From contig JAHBZV010000006.1 in the NCBI GenBank assembly GCA_019635275.1, forward strand, positions 34,827 to 98,826: DNA of 64,000 nt, in the 5' to 3' direction. The stretch is from Burkholderiaceae bacterium. Lineage in GTDB: Bacteria > Pseudomonadota > Gammaproteobacteria > Burkholderiales > Burkholderiaceae_E. The position numbers were made by a program, and so were the translations under genes. This document shows, piece after piece, positions 46,821-56,970 of the stretch. How positions within the stretch are numbered: position 1 is the first letter of the stretch; every line of letters begins with the position of its first letter. Under the pieces are notes generated by a model that saw nothing but the letters and a program-made list of their open reading frames with translations, was not told where the DNA came from and did not search any database.

Positions 46821-48944
46821 GTGTTCGAAATCGCAAAGAAAACCTTCCAGTGGGGGGGCAACACCGTCACCATCGAGACCGGCGAGATCGCGCGCCAGGC
46901 GTCGGGGTCGGTCGTCGTGAACATGGACGACACCGTGGTGCTGGCCACCGTGGTCGCCGCGCGCAGCGCGAAGCCCGGCCAGGACTTCTTCCCGCTCACC
47001 GTCGACTACGTCGAGAAGTTCTATGCCGCCGGGCGCATTCCCGGCGGTTTCTTCAAGCGCGAAGGCCGTCCGACCGAGCGCGAGATCCTGATCTGCCGGC
47101 TGATCGACCGACCGATCCGCCCGCTGTTCCCCGAGGGCTTCTACAACGAGGTCCAGGTCATCGTTCAGGTGATGTCCAGCAATCCGGAAGTCGACAGCGA
47201 CATCCCGGCGATGCTGGGCGCCTCGGCGGCGCTGGCGCTGTCGGGCATCCCGTTCGACGGCCCGATCGGCGCGGCGCGCGTCGGCTACATCGACGGCCAG
47301 TACGTGCTGAACCCCAGCGCCACCCAGATGGACAGCTCGAAGCTCGACCTGGTCGTGGCCGGCACCGACGCCGCCGTGCTGATGGTCGAGTCGGAAGCGC
47401 ACGAGCTGCCCGAGGACGTGATGCTCGGCGCCGTGGTCTACGGTCACGAGCAGATGCAGACCGCGATCAAGGCGATCGACGAGCTCGTCGAGATGGCGGG
47501 CAAGCCCGCGTGGGACTGGACCCCGACGCCGAAGAACGAGGGGCTGATCGCCCGCGTCAACGAGCTGGCCGAGGCCGACATGCGGGCGGCCTACGCGCTG
47601 CGCAACAAGCAGCAGCGCATGGCGCGCATCGGCGAGATCGAAAAGGCGACCATCGCGAAGATCGTCGAGGACGCGGCCACGCACGGCCATCCGCCGCCCG
47701 ACGCCAACGATCTGGGCAACATGCTGTTCGACCTGCAGTACCGCATCGTGCGCAGCCAGATCCTGGCCGGCGAGGCGCGCATCGACGGCCGCGACACGCG
47801 CACCGTGAGGCCGATCGCGATCCGCACCAGCGTGATGCCGCGCGCGCACGGCTCGGCGCTGTTCACGCGCGGCGAGACGCAGGCGATCGTCGTCGCCACG
47901 CTGGGCACTTCGCGCGACGAGCAGATCATCGACGCGATCACCGGCGAGTACCGCGAGCGCTTCATGTTCAACTACAACATGCCGCCGTTCGCCACCGGTG
48001 AAACCGGCCGCTTCGGCTCGCCGAAGCGCCGCGAAGTGGGTCACGGCAACCTCGCCAAGCGGGCGATCCGCCCGCTGCTGCCGGGCGCCGAGGAGTTCGC
48101 GTACTCGCTGCGCGTCGTCTCCGAGATCACCGAGTCGAACGGCTCGTCGTCGATGGCCTCGGTCTGCGGCGGATGCCTGGCGCTGATGGACGCCGGCGTG
48201 CCGGTGAAGGCGCACGTCGCGGGCGTCGCGATGGGGCTCATCAAGGAAGGCGGCCGCTTCGCGGTGCTCACCGACATCCTGGGCGACGAGGACCACCTCG
48301 GCGACATGGACTTCAAGGTGGCCGGCACGACCGCCGGCATCACCGCGCTGCAGATGGACATCAAGATCCAGGGCATCACGAAGGAGATCATGCAGGTCGC
48401 GCTCGCACAGGCGCGCGAGGGCCGCATGCACATCCTCGGGCTGATGCAGCAGGCGATCGGCGGGGCCCGCGAGGAGCTCTCCGACTTCGCGCCGCGCATG
48501 TACACGATGAAGATCAACCCCGAGCGCATCCGCGACGTCATCGGCAAGGGCGGCGCAACCATCCGCCAGATCACCGAGACCACCGGCACGCAGATCGACA
48601 TCCAGGACGACGGTTCGATCACGATCGCTGCGGTCGACGGCGCCGCCGCCAAGCGCGCGCAGAAGATCATCGAGGACCTGACCGCCGAGGTCGAGATCGG
48701 ACGGATCTACGAGGGCACCGTCCTGAAGATCCTCGACTTCGGCGCGATCGTGCAGGTGATGCCGGGCCGCGACGGGCTGCTGCACGTCTCGCAGATCGCC
48801 AACGAGCGCGTCAACCAGGTCTCCGACTACGTGAAGGAAGGCCAGGTCGTGCGCGTCAAGGTGATCGAGGCCGACGACAAGGGGCGCCTGCGCCTGTCGA
48901 TGAAGGCCGTGACGCCCGAAGAGGCCGCCCAGTCGGCGAGCTGA
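46821..48944 (+). CDS. pnp: Polyribonucleotide nucleotidyltransferase (PNPase)
   Basis: A phosphorolytic 3'-5' exoribonuclease of the degradosome. Two RNase PH domains (residues about 10-220 and 310-540) carry [11 protein letters not shown] and [31 protein letters not shown]-type motifs (core [14 protein letters not shown]), followed by KH ([15 protein letters not shown]) and S1 ([12 protein letters not shown]...[11 protein letters not shown]) domains. I choose GTG 46821 ([13 protein letters not shown]), because AAGGA lies seven bases upstream and the length (707 residues) fits; ATG 46803 would add six residues. Confidence 0.95.
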   Translation: MFEIAKKTFQWGGNTVTIETGEIARQASGSVVVNMDDTVVLATVVAARSAKPGQDFFPLTVDYVEKFYAAGRIPGGFFKREGRPTEREILICRLIDRPIRPLFPEGFYNEVQVIVQVMSSNPEVDSDIPAMLGASAALALSGIPFDGPIGAARVGYIDGQYVLNPSATQMDSSKLDLVVAGTDAAVLMVESEAHELPEDVMLGAVVYGHEQMQTAIKAIDELVEMAGKPAWDWTPTPKNEGLIARVNELAEADMRAAYALRNKQQRMARIGEIEKATIAKIVEDAATHGHPPPDANDLGNMLFDLQYRIVRSQILAGEARIDGRDTRTVRPIAIRTSVMPRAHGSALFTRGETQAIVVATLGTSRDEQIIDAITGEYRERFMFNYNMPPFATGETGRFGSPKRREVGHGNLAKRAIRPLLPGAEEFAYSLRVVSEITESNGSSSMASVCGGCLALMDAGVPVKAHVAGVAMGLIKEGGRFAVLTDILGDEDHLGDMDFKVAGTTAGITALQMDIKIQGITKEIMQVALAQAREGRMHILGLMQQAIGGAREELSDFAPRMYTMKINPERIRDVIGKGGATIRQITETTGTQIDIQDDGSITIAAVDGAAAKRAQKIIEDLTAEVEIGRIYEGTVLKILDFGAIVQVMPGRDGLLHVSQIANERVNQVSDYVKEGQVVRVKVIEADDKGRLRLSMKAVTPEEAAQSAS

Positions 48945-48981
48945 TCGACGTAGCGGCCGGAGCATCCGGCCGGCCTGCAGA

Positions 48982-49008
48982 AAGCCCGCCTCGGCGGGCT
49001 TTTTTCTT
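48982..49008 (+). terminator. Intrinsic terminator after pnp
   Basis: AAGCCCGCC (48982-48990) and GGCGGGCTT (48993-49001) form a strong GC stem (inner pairs probably open to give a loop), followed by a run of T (TTTTTTCTT). It ends the rpsO-pnp transcript and lies next to the 3' end of the convergent Nudix-MBL gene. Confidence 0.9.
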
Positions 49009-49028
49009 GCTCGCCCGGGCCTGTGAAG

Positions 49029-50684
49029 TCAGGCCGGCTTCCAGCGCGACGATCGATCGTCCAGCGTCGCGCGTCGCTCGTCGCGCAGCTTGAGCAGGTG
49101 CGCGGTGAGCGAGCGCCTGGCGACCGGGTGCAGCAGCGGGTCGACGTCGTCGTAGGCGAGCACCACCAGCTCGTCGAGCGTGCCGCCGCCCAGGCGGTCG
49201 AGCGCGTCGACGACCTTCGCTTCGCGCGCCATGCGGTGCGCGATCAGCCGCGCGATCTCGGTTTTCGCGCGTGCGATCACGTGACCGTGCGCGGGCAGGA
49301 TGAACTCGAACGGCTCCGCGGCCAGCCTCTGCAGCGATGCGACGTAGGCGCGCATGTCGCCGTCCGGCGGGTCGACGACCGTCGTCGAACCGTTGAGGAT
49401 GTGGTCGCCGGAAAACAGCAGCCCGTCCTCCTCGAGCAGCAGGCAGACGTGGTGCTCGGCATGGCCGGGCGTGTGCAGCGCCCGGAGCGTCGAGTCGCCG
49501 ACTTTCAGGCGTGCACCGTCCTCGAGGGTCTCGTCGGGGCGGAAGGTCCAGGCCGGATTGAAGTGCGGTCCGCTCGGCCGGCCGACGATGCGCGCGCCGG
49601 TGAGCCGCTGCAGGGGCGCCGCGCCGGGTGCGTGATCTGGGTGTGCGTGCGTGCAGACGATCGTCTTCAGGCCGTCGCCGACGAAAGCGGCGATCCGGTC
49701 GATGTGCTCGGCGTCGTCCGGGCCCGGATCGACGACCAGCCAGTCGCCCGGCGTGCCGACGATGTACGTATTGGTGCCGGGGCCGGTCATCCGGCCCGGG
49801 TTCGGCGCAGTCAGTCGATGGACGTGCCGCAGCAGCGGCACGACGCGCTCGGACTGCCAGTCCAGCGAGTGATGGAGGCCTCCATCCGGAGTGACCAGCT
49901 CGAGTTCGCCGAACGGCAGTTCCTCCTCGCTGAAGCGCTCGATGCGCCCGCGAAGCCAGCCCCCGCGAGGGCAGGACACGCTGACGCGCGATTGGCCGCT
50001 CGCGTGCGCCAGCACCTCGTCGACGCTGCCGAAGCGCGTGAGCCGGCGAAGCGTGCGAATCGTCGGGAAGATGATGTTGAAGCGGCCTTCCTCGTGGCGC
50101 GCCAGGCCTTCGGCCGGCGTCACCCAGGTCGGCTCGAATTGCTCGCCTTCGTCGGCAACCGGCTGTTGATGCGCAGGCATGCGCGCGACGAAGAATCGCA
50201 CGTCGAATCGCTTCGGGAGGTCGCGATCGGTGATCCAGTGGCTGAACCAGTGCACCTCGTCCAGCGCCAGGCGCAACTCGTGCGCGGCAACCTGGGCGAA
50301 CAGGTCCGCGTTCCGGCTGCGGTCCAGGCTCCGCGCGATCTGCGCGAGCGCGGTGCCATCGGCACGGCCGCGCGCGAGAAGGATGCCCAGCTCCTCGAAG
50401 GCCTCGCGCACGGCTGCGGTCGCGAAAGACAGGATCTCGTCGTCCTGGTCGGGGCGGGCGAGCGCGAGTTCGCGGGCCAGCGGCGACGCGTCGCGCGCGT
50501 CCAGGGTGCCGCCGGGGAAGACGTAGGCGCCGGGGGCAAAGCTCGCGCTGTTCGAGCGCCGCGTCATCAGTACCTGCGGCCCGTCGCCGGAATCGCGCAG
50601 CAGCAGGATCGTTGCCGCGGGCCGCGCGGCCACGGGTTCCTGCCAGGGGTGGAGGCGCTTCTCGGGTCGGACGGTTGCCGTCAT
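49029..50684 (-). CDS. Nudix hydrolase fused to a metallo-beta-lactamase-fold hydrolase
   Basis: A 551-residue two-domain protein. The N-terminal half (residues about 20-230) is Nudix: GGTLDARD, then after an insertion REAFEELGILLA, the split Nudix box of RDxxxR/NUDT19-like CoA or nucleotide hydrolases. The C-terminal half (about 290-540) is an MBL domain: TNTYIVGTPGDWLVVDPGPDD, then the metal motif THAHPDHAPG, TPGHAEHHVCLLLEEDGLLFSGDH. The MBL half resembles LACTB2/glyoxalase II-type proteins. It follows two beta-oxidation genes in the same direction (22 bases), so acyl-CoA or CoA turnover is a reasonable inference. Confidence 0.85.
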   Translation of the reverse strand: MTATVRPEKRLHPWQEPVAARPAATILLLRDSGDGPQVLMTRRSNSASFAPGAYVFPGGTLDARDASPLARELALARPDQDDEILSFATAAVREAFEELGILLARGRADGTALAQIARSLDRSRNADLFAQVAAHELRLALDEVHWFSHWITDRDLPKRFDVRFFVARMPAHQQPVADEGEQFEPTWVTPAEGLARHEEGRFNIIFPTIRTLRRLTRFGSVDEVLAHASGQSRVSVSCPRGGWLRGRIERFSEEELPFGELELVTPDGGLHHSLDWQSERVVPLLRHVHRLTAPNPGRMTGPGTNTYIVGTPGDWLVVDPGPDDAEHIDRIAAFVGDGLKTIVCTHAHPDHAPGAAPLQRLTGARIVGRPSGPHFNPAWTFRPDETLEDGARLKVGDSTLRALHTPGHAEHHVCLLLEEDGLLFSGDHILNGSTTVVDPPDGDMRAYVASLQRLAAEPFEFILPAHGHVIARAKTEIARLIAHRMAREAKVVDALDRLGGGTLDELVVLAYDDVDPLLHPVARRSLTAHLLKLRDERRATLDDRSSRWKPA

Positions 50685-50706
50685 CGTCGCGGCCTTGCGG
50701 GCGTGC

Positions 50707-51513
50707 TCAGCTAGGCACGCCGTGGCGTCCTGCGCCGGCGACGAAGCGCGCCGCGCCCGCGGTGGCCTCGTCGTCCTCGAGCGTGCGCATGCCCAGCGCG
50801 AATTCGTTGGCGAGCGCCTCGTCGATCGTCAGGCCGAATTGCTCGTAGGCCGAGCGCCGGTCATTGCGCAGGCATGCCTGCGGCAGGGCGGCCAGCTCGT
50901 GTGCGAGCGCGATCGCGGCGGCGCGAGACGTGCCGTCGGCCACCACGCGGTTGGCCAGGCCGATCCGCAGCGCCTCGTTCGCGGAGACCGCGCGACCCGT
51001 CAGGATCAGGTCGAGCGCGTGCGACAGGCCGATCAGGCGCGGCAGGCGCACCGTGCCGCCGTCGATCATAGGCACGCCGAAGCGCCTGCAGAACACGCCC
51101 AGCGTGGCCGACTCCTCGACGATCCTCAGGTCGCACCACAAGGCGAGCTCGAGGCCGCCGGCTACCGCATATCCGGAGATCGCAGCGATGACGGGCTTCG
51201 AGAGCAGCATGCGGCTGGGCCCCATCGGACCGTCGCCATCCGGCTCGAGCCGATTGCGGCGCGCCCCGCCCGCCAGCGCCTTCAGGTCTGCCCCGGCGCA
51301 GAAGTGGCCATGGGCGCCATGGAACACGGCGACGCTGCGCGACGGGTCGGCGTCGAACTGCGCGAACGCGGCCGCCAGCGCTTCGGCGGTGGGGCGATCG
51401 ACGGCGTTGCGCGCCTCGGGGCGCGACAGCGTCACGATGCTCACCGGACCGTCGTGCTCGACCGTGACCGGGCGACGGTCGTCGTCCCGAGAGAGGGTTC
51501 CGGACGTGGTCAT
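50707..51513 (-). CDS. Enoyl-CoA hydratase/isomerase family protein
   Basis: A 268-residue crotonase-fold protein. The oxyanion-hole strands are HFCAGADLKALAGG at about residues 68-81 and SGYAVAGGLELALWCDLRI at about 110-128. FGVPMIDGGTVRLPRLIG replaces the usual glutamate-containing FGxPExxLG loop: where a hydratase has Glu, this protein has Met-Ile-Asp. This pattern is common in isomerase or side-chain enzymes, so a simple hydratase role is uncertain. It lies between the FadJ-like gene (14 bases) and the Nudix-MBL gene (22 bases). Confidence 0.85.
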   Translation of the reverse strand: MTTSGTLSRDDDRRPVTVEHDGPVSIVTLSRPEARNAVDRPTAEALAAAFAQFDADPSRSVAVFHGAHGHFCAGADLKALAGGARRNRLEPDGDGPMGPSRMLLSKPVIAAISGYAVAGGLELALWCDLRIVEESATLGVFCRRFGVPMIDGGTVRLPRLIGLSHALDLILTGRAVSANEALRIGLANRVVADGTSRAAAIALAHELAALPQACLRNDRRSAYEQFGLTIDEALANEFALGMRTLEDDEATAGAARFVAGAGRHGVPS

Positions 51514-51527
51514 GGAAAGCCTCCTGG

Positions 51528-53858
51528 CTAAAGGGGCGTGCCTCGCTCGGCGTGCTCGAGCAACGACGTCGGCGGCGCGAAGCGCTCGCCGTAACGCTGC
51601 GCGAGTTCCCGGGCGCGAGCCACGAAGGCGCGCACGCCGACGTGGTTGACGAACTGGACGGTGCCACCGGTCCAGGCTGGAAATCCCCAGCCGAAGATCG
51701 CGCCGATGTTCGCGTCGCGCGTCGACTCCAGCACGCCCTCCTCGATGCAGCGCACCGTCTCGATCGCCTGCGCGTAGAGCATCCGGTCCTTCACGTCCTC
51801 GAACGGGATCGCGCGCCCGCCGCGCTCGAACACCTTGAGGCCGGACCACAGCGACTTCTCGCCGTCTTGCGGGTAATCGTAGAAGCCGCCGCCGTAGGCC
51901 CGGCCCATGCGCTTGAAGCCGTGAGCCATCTTCTCGAGCACATACACGGCCGACTCCGGCACCCTGCGGCTCTTGACCTTGTGCGCGTGCCGGTGGCCGT
52001 GCACGGCGTCGCTGGCCTTCGCGTGGCGGTGGTCATGATCGTGTCCGTGCGCGTGCCCTTGCGCGTGCTGGTGCCCGTGCTCGTGCTCGTGCTCGTGTGC
52101 ATGCGCATGCCCATGGACATGTTCATGTCCGTGCGTATGTCCGTGGCCATGCTCATGCTCGTGCTGCTCACGCTCCAGGTCGGCCAGTTCCTGGTGAAGC
52201 ACGTCGTCGGCGAGCTTCAGCGAGACTTCGTCGAGCACCGCCAGCGGCCCGACGGGCATCCCGATCTGCCATCCGGCGTTCTCGACCATCGCCGCGGGAA
52301 CGCCTTCGCCCACCAGCGCCATCCCCTCGTTGACGAAGGTGCCGAAGACCCGGCTCGTGTAGAAGCCACGCGAATCGTTGACGACGATGGGCGTCTTGCC
52401 GATCTGCAATACGAAGTCGTATGCCTTCGCCAGCGTATCGGCCGACGTCTTCCTGCCCTTGATGATCTCCACCAGCTGCATGCGGTCCACCGGGGAGAAG
52501 AAGTGCAGTCCGATGAATTGCTCGGGGCGCGCCGAGGCCTGGGCCAACCCGGTGATCGGCAGCGTCGACGTGTTCGACGCGACGATCGTATCGCCGCCCA
52601 CGACCGCTTCGGCTTCCTGCGTGACCCGCGCCTTCAGTTCGCGATTCTCGAACACCGCCTCGATCACCAGGTCGCAATTCGACAGGAGGGCGGCGTCGGC
52701 GGTCGGCGTGATCGCCGCCAGGACCTTGTCGGCGTCGGCGGCCGACATGCGCCCCTTCTCGACGCGCTTGGCGAGCAACCGAGCCGAGTACGCCTTGCCC
52801 TGCTCGGCCCTGGCGAGATCGACGTCCTTCAGCACGCATGGAACGCCCCGGCTGGCGCACGCCCACGCGATGCCCGCGCCCATCATCCCTGCGCCCAGGA
52901 TGCCGACGCGGGTGGCGCGCCAGCGCGGCGGATCGGCAGGCCGGCTCTTGCCGGCCTTCACCTCGTTGAGCTGGAAGAACAGGGTGCCGATCATGTTCCT
53001 GGCCACCTGCCCGGTGACGAGCCGCGTCATGTAGCGCGACTCGATACGCATCGCGGTGTCGAAGTCGACCTGCGCGCCTTCCACGGCAGCCGCGAGAATC
53101 GCCTCGGGCGCGGGATAGTTCCCGCGTGTCTGTTGCTGGAGGATCGCGGGCGCAATCGGCAGCATTCCCGCGACGGCCGGACTCGCTGGCGTGCCGCCCG
53201 GAATGCGGTGTTTCGGGTCGTCCCAGGGCTGCTGCGGGTGGGGGTGCGCGTCGATCCAGGCCCGGGCGCGCGTGAGCAGGTCGTCCCGATCGCGCGCCAA
53301 TCCGTCGATGAGGCTCATCTCGAGCGCCTTCGCAGGCGCGACGCGGCGTCCCTCGCTCAGGTAGGGGAGTGCATGCTGCAGTCCGATCAGGCGCACGGTC
53401 TTCACGACGCCGCCGGCGCCGGGCAGCAACCCCAGCGTCACCTCTGGGAAGCCGATCTCGATCGACGGGTCGTCGATGCACAGCCTTGCGTGGCAGGACA
53501 GCGCGAGCTCGAGTCCGCCGCCAAGCGCACTGCCGTTGATGGCGGCGACGACCGGCCTGCCGAGCTTCTCGATCCGTCGCAGGCACGCCTTCATGGCTTC
53601 CAGCTCGTGGAAGAACGTCGCGGCATCCTCGGGTCGAACCGCTATCAGGGCGCGCAGGTCGCCGCCCGCGAAGAAGGTTCGCTTGGCCGAGGTGAAGATG
53701 ACGCCACGGATCTGCTCCCGTTCCCCCTCCAACCGAACGACGATCGCGCGAAGGTCGGCCTGGAACGCGGCATTCATCGTATTGACCGGCTGGTCGGGGG
53801 CATCGAGAAGCAGTGTCACGACGCCATGGGCGTCCTTCTCGTAGCGGATGCTGGACAT
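51528..53858 (-). CDS. FadJ-like multifunctional beta-oxidation protein with a histidine-rich insert
   Basis: A 776-residue fusion. The enoyl-CoA hydratase domain (residues 1-190) has NGSALGGGLELALSCHARLC and GFPEVTLGLLPGAGG with both catalytic Glu. The 3-hydroxyacyl-CoA dehydrogenase NAD site GILGAGMMGAGIAWACASRG is at about 318-337, and FSPVDRMQLVEIIKG follows. Residues about 565-627 are an inserted run with about 27 His (alternating EH, GH, AH), located in a loop of the first C-terminal 3HCDH domain, between KLADDVLHQELADLERE and KSRRVPESAVYVLEKM. The flanking domain text resumes normally. First gene of a three-gene minus-strand operon. Confidence 0.93.
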   Translation of the reverse strand: MSSIRYEKDAHGVVTLLLDAPDQPVNTMNAAFQADLRAIVVRLEGEREQIRGVIFTSAKRTFFAGGDLRALIAVRPEDAATFFHELEAMKACLRRIEKLGRPVVAAINGSALGGGLELALSCHARLCIDDPSIEIGFPEVTLGLLPGAGGVVKTVRLIGLQHALPYLSEGRRVAPAKALEMSLIDGLARDRDDLLTRARAWIDAHPHPQQPWDDPKHRIPGGTPASPAVAGMLPIAPAILQQQTRGNYPAPEAILAAAVEGAQVDFDTAMRIESRYMTRLVTGQVARNMIGTLFFQLNEVKAGKSRPADPPRWRATRVGILGAGMMGAGIAWACASRGVPCVLKDVDLARAEQGKAYSARLLAKRVEKGRMSAADADKVLAAITPTADAALLSNCDLVIEAVFENRELKARVTQEAEAVVGGDTIVASNTSTLPITGLAQASARPEQFIGLHFFSPVDRMQLVEIIKGRKTSADTLAKAYDFVLQIGKTPIVVNDSRGFYTSRVFGTFVNEGMALVGEGVPAAMVENAGWQIGMPVGPLAVLDEVSLKLADDVLHQELADLEREQHEHEHGHGHTHGHEHVHGHAHAHEHEHEHGHQHAQGHAHGHDHDHRHAKASDAVHGHRHAHKVKSRRVPESAVYVLEKMAHGFKRMGRAYGGGFYDYPQDGEKSLWSGLKVFERGGRAIPFEDVKDRMLYAQAIETVRCIEEGVLESTRDANIGAIFGWGFPAWTGGTVQFVNHVGVRAFVARARELAQRYGERFAPPTSLLEHAERGTPL
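51979..52166 (-). repeat. Histidine-rich low-complexity coding segment inside the FadJ-like gene
   Basis: About 188 bases of alternating CAC/CAT and GAG/GGC/GCC codons, giving HEHEHGHGHTHGHEHVHG-type text. The coding strand uses both CAC and CAT in mixed order, so it is not a pure DNA repeat and has probably been kept by selection on the protein. The reading frame is open through it. Confidence 0.9.
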
Positions 53859-53979
53859 GCGAACTCCGGGCGGGGCTGGAATGATCGGAAGCGTCCAATC
53901 ATAAACCGTCGCAGGCAGCGTCCGTCCGCCGCCGGAGGGTGGCCGCCCGACGCGGGGTAGCCGATGCGTTCAGGAGGCC

Positions 53980-56970
53980 TCAGATCGGCAGCGTGAGCCG
54001 CTGCGAGGCGTCGCGAGCGCCGATCGCGCTGCCCAGGATGATGTCGGCGGTCTCCTGGTCGCGGATCAGCGTCACCGCGTTGGGAACCGCGAGCAGTCGC
54101 TCTCGATCGAGCGGTCGGCAGACTCCATAGCCCTGCGCATAGTCCACCTGGAGCTCGATGAGCGACTTGACGATGCCGGCGTTCTCGGCCCATTCGGCCA
54201 CGCAGCCCATCCCGAGCTCGTGTGCCAGGTCGACCACTGCGCGCGTGATCGCGAAATTCGCCCGATTCAGGTTGACGTCGCGGATGAAGTTACCGTCGAT
54301 CTTGACCAGGTCGCCGGGAAGCTCCTTCAGGTAACTGAAGGAGGTGTAACCCGCGCCGAAGTCGTCCAGCGCGACCATCGCGCCAAACGACTTGACCCGA
54401 TCGACGAACCGCCGAGTCGTGTTCAGATCGTAAAGGGCGACGCTCTCCGTGATCTCGAAGCAGATCTTCCTCGTCGACTCCGGATGCGAGCGGATCAGCG
54501 CGATCGTGTCCTGAAGGAACTTCTCGTCGTTCAGCGAGGCGCCGCTCAGGTTCAGCGTGCAGAAGTCGACGTTGTCGCGGTGGGCAGGTTGGGAGTCGAG
54601 CCATTCGAGCGTGCTGCGGAGCACCCAACGGTCGATCTGCGTCATCAATCCGTTGCGTTCAGCAGCCGGAATGAAGCGGGCGGGCGGCAGCACCTGCCCG
54701 CTGTTGTCGCGCATCCGGATCAACACCTCGTAGCAGAGGCTCGACTCGGGGTTGCGCAAGGAGACGATCGGCTGCAATTGCGTGAAGAAATTCTCGATCG
54801 GCAGGCGTTCCTTCATTCCTGCCACGAGCTTGATCTCGTCGAGGTAGTTCAGCAACTCCGTGCTGCTCGAGTCGTAGGAGATGACGGTCGCGCCCCCGGA
54901 GGCTTTGGCCTCGGAGCACGCGCGGTCACTGGCGGTCAGGGCGTCGGCAGGGCGCATGTTGTCGAGCACGCGGATCAGGCCGATGCTCGCCGTTACGTTG
55001 AACGCCTTGTCCTGGTATTGATACGCGCGGTCGCTCAGGTCGACGCGAAGCTTCTCGCAGAGCGTCTTCGCCGACTCGAGCGAGGGGCCGTCGATGATGA
55101 CCACGAACTCGTCGCCGCCGACCCGTGCGGCGACGTGCGGCGGCCTGATCACTTCGCGCATTCGCGTCGCCATCTGGCGCAGGATCTGGTCTCCGGCAGC
55201 GTGCCCGAACAGGTCGTTGACCAGCTTGAAGCGGTCGAGGTCGACGTAAGCCAGGCACACCGGGCGGTTGACTGCCGATCCGATGGCCTTCTGCAGATGG
55301 ATCTCGAAGCCGCGACGGTTCAGCAGGCCGGTCAGGGAGTCGTGGTCGACGAGGAACTTGAGTTGCCCTTCGGCTTCCTTGCGTGCGGTGATCTCCTCGA
55401 TCCACCCCTCGTACCGCTCGACCTTCCGAACCGCACGCACATGGAACCAGCGCCGTTTGCCGTCCGGGCGTTCGATCGCGAGTTCTGTATCCATCATCCG
55501 GTCGCTCGAGGTCAGCTCCTTGACGGCCTTCAGTGCCTCGAGATTCGTCAGTTCGACCCAGTTCAGTCCGATCTTCGAGTTGCGGCGCCCGTTGCCCGGG
55601 AACATCTCGGCAAAGGTCGGGTTGTGTTCGATGAGAGTCCCGTCGTGCTTCATCGAGAAGATGCCGACGGGCATCGCGTTGTAGTTCTCGCGGAACCTTT
55701 GCAGGGCGGTGACGGCACTGTGCTGGGCGGAGATTCGGGCTTCTCTCTCGTGTTGAAGTTTCGCAGCGAGGGCGATTCCCGAGAGGACGGCAGCGGATAT
55801 CGCAGCGACTTGGCTATTCATCACCTTGGTCAGAGAGCCTGGGTAGCCAAGAGCGTTGACTATTTCTCCGAACATCCCTAGCCCGGTTACAAACCAGGAG
55901 AGCGCGTACCAGATCGCAACTGGCGAGGCGTCCTTTCGAAGGATCTGGGCGAGGAAAAGGAAGATGGTGACCGTCGTGACAACACCCAGCACCCATATGA
56001 GGACAATGCTTGCGTGCGCGGGCGCCAGAAGAGTCAGACCGGCCGCTAGGAGATACGTGACGTAGAGGCAGGGAAGCAAGAAGGAGCTGCGGGCCCCCTG
56101 AATTTGCTGCCCGAACAACTCCTGAAAGAGAGCGACAGTCAATACCAAGTGAAGTAGGAGGGTGAGATTCTTTACGACTGGAACGAACCGTGCGTCGAGC
56201 ACCCAGCCAATCCACTTGAGGTCCCAGCCGAAGTTGAATCCGGCGATGCGAAGGCTGGTGACTAGGAGCGCTGCGAGCAGAAAGAACGTCTTGTCGCGGT
56301 TCAACAGCGAAACGATGGCGCCGAAGACCGCCAGACCAAGCATGCCCCCGAAGAGCAGTCCCCCGAGTCTGTCGGAGGCAATCAGGTGTGGCGCAAGGGA
56401 AGAGCCTGGCTGCAAGACAACTTGTGGCTTGACGACTGATTCTCCACGCAGTCGTCCAACAATTTGCACTCGGCCGTTCGTCGCATGAAGGCCTTCGAAG
56501 GCAATTCCGCTGCGTGTCTCTGTAACGGTTAGCTTGGCGATTGCGAGAGTGTTGGCACTATCCGCAGGGATGCCGACTTGCCAGAACTCCGGATTCTTGC
56601 CGCGGAGCTGCCGCAATTCGATGGAAAGGTCGGACAGGGTCGGATCAACTTCAGCAGTGAGAGAAATCCAGAAGGACCCTTCCGGCGTCAGGCCCCGACT
56701 GGGCGCTATGCCGTCCGCCTCGGAGAAGAAACGATTGGTTGCCTCCTCAACTGGAATTCCGGGATCGGGGTCAGGGAGGTAGCTCAGCGATACAGTGCCG
56801 TCAGGTTCATCGGTGATGCTCTGGGAGACTAGCAGCCCGGCTGACACGAATCCCAGAATGATCGCTATGGAGGCCGCAAACGTCTTCATCAGATGAAGAA
56901 GTTGCGACGCGCCTCCAACTGCATGCGAGAACGAATGTCCTCGCAGGCCTAGCGCCCGAGCGATCGACAT
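53980..56970 (-). CDS. Membrane 7TMR-DISM-type sensor with PAS, GGDEF and EAL domains
   Basis: A 996-residue cyclic-di-GMP signalling protein. A signal/anchor helix (residues about 25-48) is followed by a periplasmic domain to about residue 190, then about seven hydrophobic helices (roughly 195-390), a PAS domain (about 430-540, NAMPVGIFSMKHDGTLIEHNPTFAEMF), a GGDEF domain with intact GGDEF at about residue 616, and an EAL domain with YEVLIR at about 746 and DDFGAGYTSFSYLKELPGDLVKID. Both catalytic motifs appear competent, EAL as EVL. ATG 56970 (MSIARALG) has AAGGGAG upstream; a TTG at 57000 is also possible. The N-terminal third is lower in GC than the rest. Confidence 0.88.
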   Translation of the reverse strand: MSIARALGLRGHSFSHAVGGASQLLHLMKTFAASIAIILGFVSAGLLVSQSITDEPDGTVSLSYLPDPDPGIPVEEATNRFFSEADGIAPSRGLTPEGSFWISLTAEVDPTLSDLSIELRQLRGKNPEFWQVGIPADSANTLAIAKLTVTETRSGIAFEGLHATNGRVQIVGRLRGESVVKPQVVLQPGSSLAPHLIASDRLGGLLFGGMLGLAVFGAIVSLLNRDKTFFLLAALLVTSLRIAGFNFGWDLKWIGWVLDARFVPVVKNLTLLLHLVLTVALFQELFGQQIQGARSSFLLPCLYVTYLLAAGLTLLAPAHASIVLIWVLGVVTTVTIFLFLAQILRKDASPVAIWYALSWFVTGLGMFGEIVNALGYPGSLTKVMNSQVAAISAAVLSGIALAAKLQHEREARISAQHSAVTALQRFRENYNAMPVGIFSMKHDGTLIEHNPTFAEMFPGNGRRNSKIGLNWVELTNLEALKAVKELTSSDRMMDTELAIERPDGKRRWFHVRAVRKVERYEGWIEEITARKEAEGQLKFLVDHDSLTGLLNRRGFEIHLQKAIGSAVNRPVCLAYVDLDRFKLVNDLFGHAAGDQILRQMATRMREVIRPPHVAARVGGDEFVVIIDGPSLESAKTLCEKLRVDLSDRAYQYQDKAFNVTASIGLIRVLDNMRPADALTASDRACSEAKASGGATVISYDSSSTELLNYLDEIKLVAGMKERLPIENFFTQLQPIVSLRNPESSLCYEVLIRMRDNSGQVLPPARFIPAAERNGLMTQIDRWVLRSTLEWLDSQPAHRDNVDFCTLNLSGASLNDEKFLQDTIALIRSHPESTRKICFEITESVALYDLNTTRRFVDRVKSFGAMVALDDFGAGYTSFSYLKELPGDLVKIDGNFIRDVNLNRANFAITRAVVDLAHELGMGCVAEWAENAGIVKSLIELQVDYAQGYGVCRPLDRERLLAVPNAVTLIRDQETADIILGSAIGARDASQRLTLPI

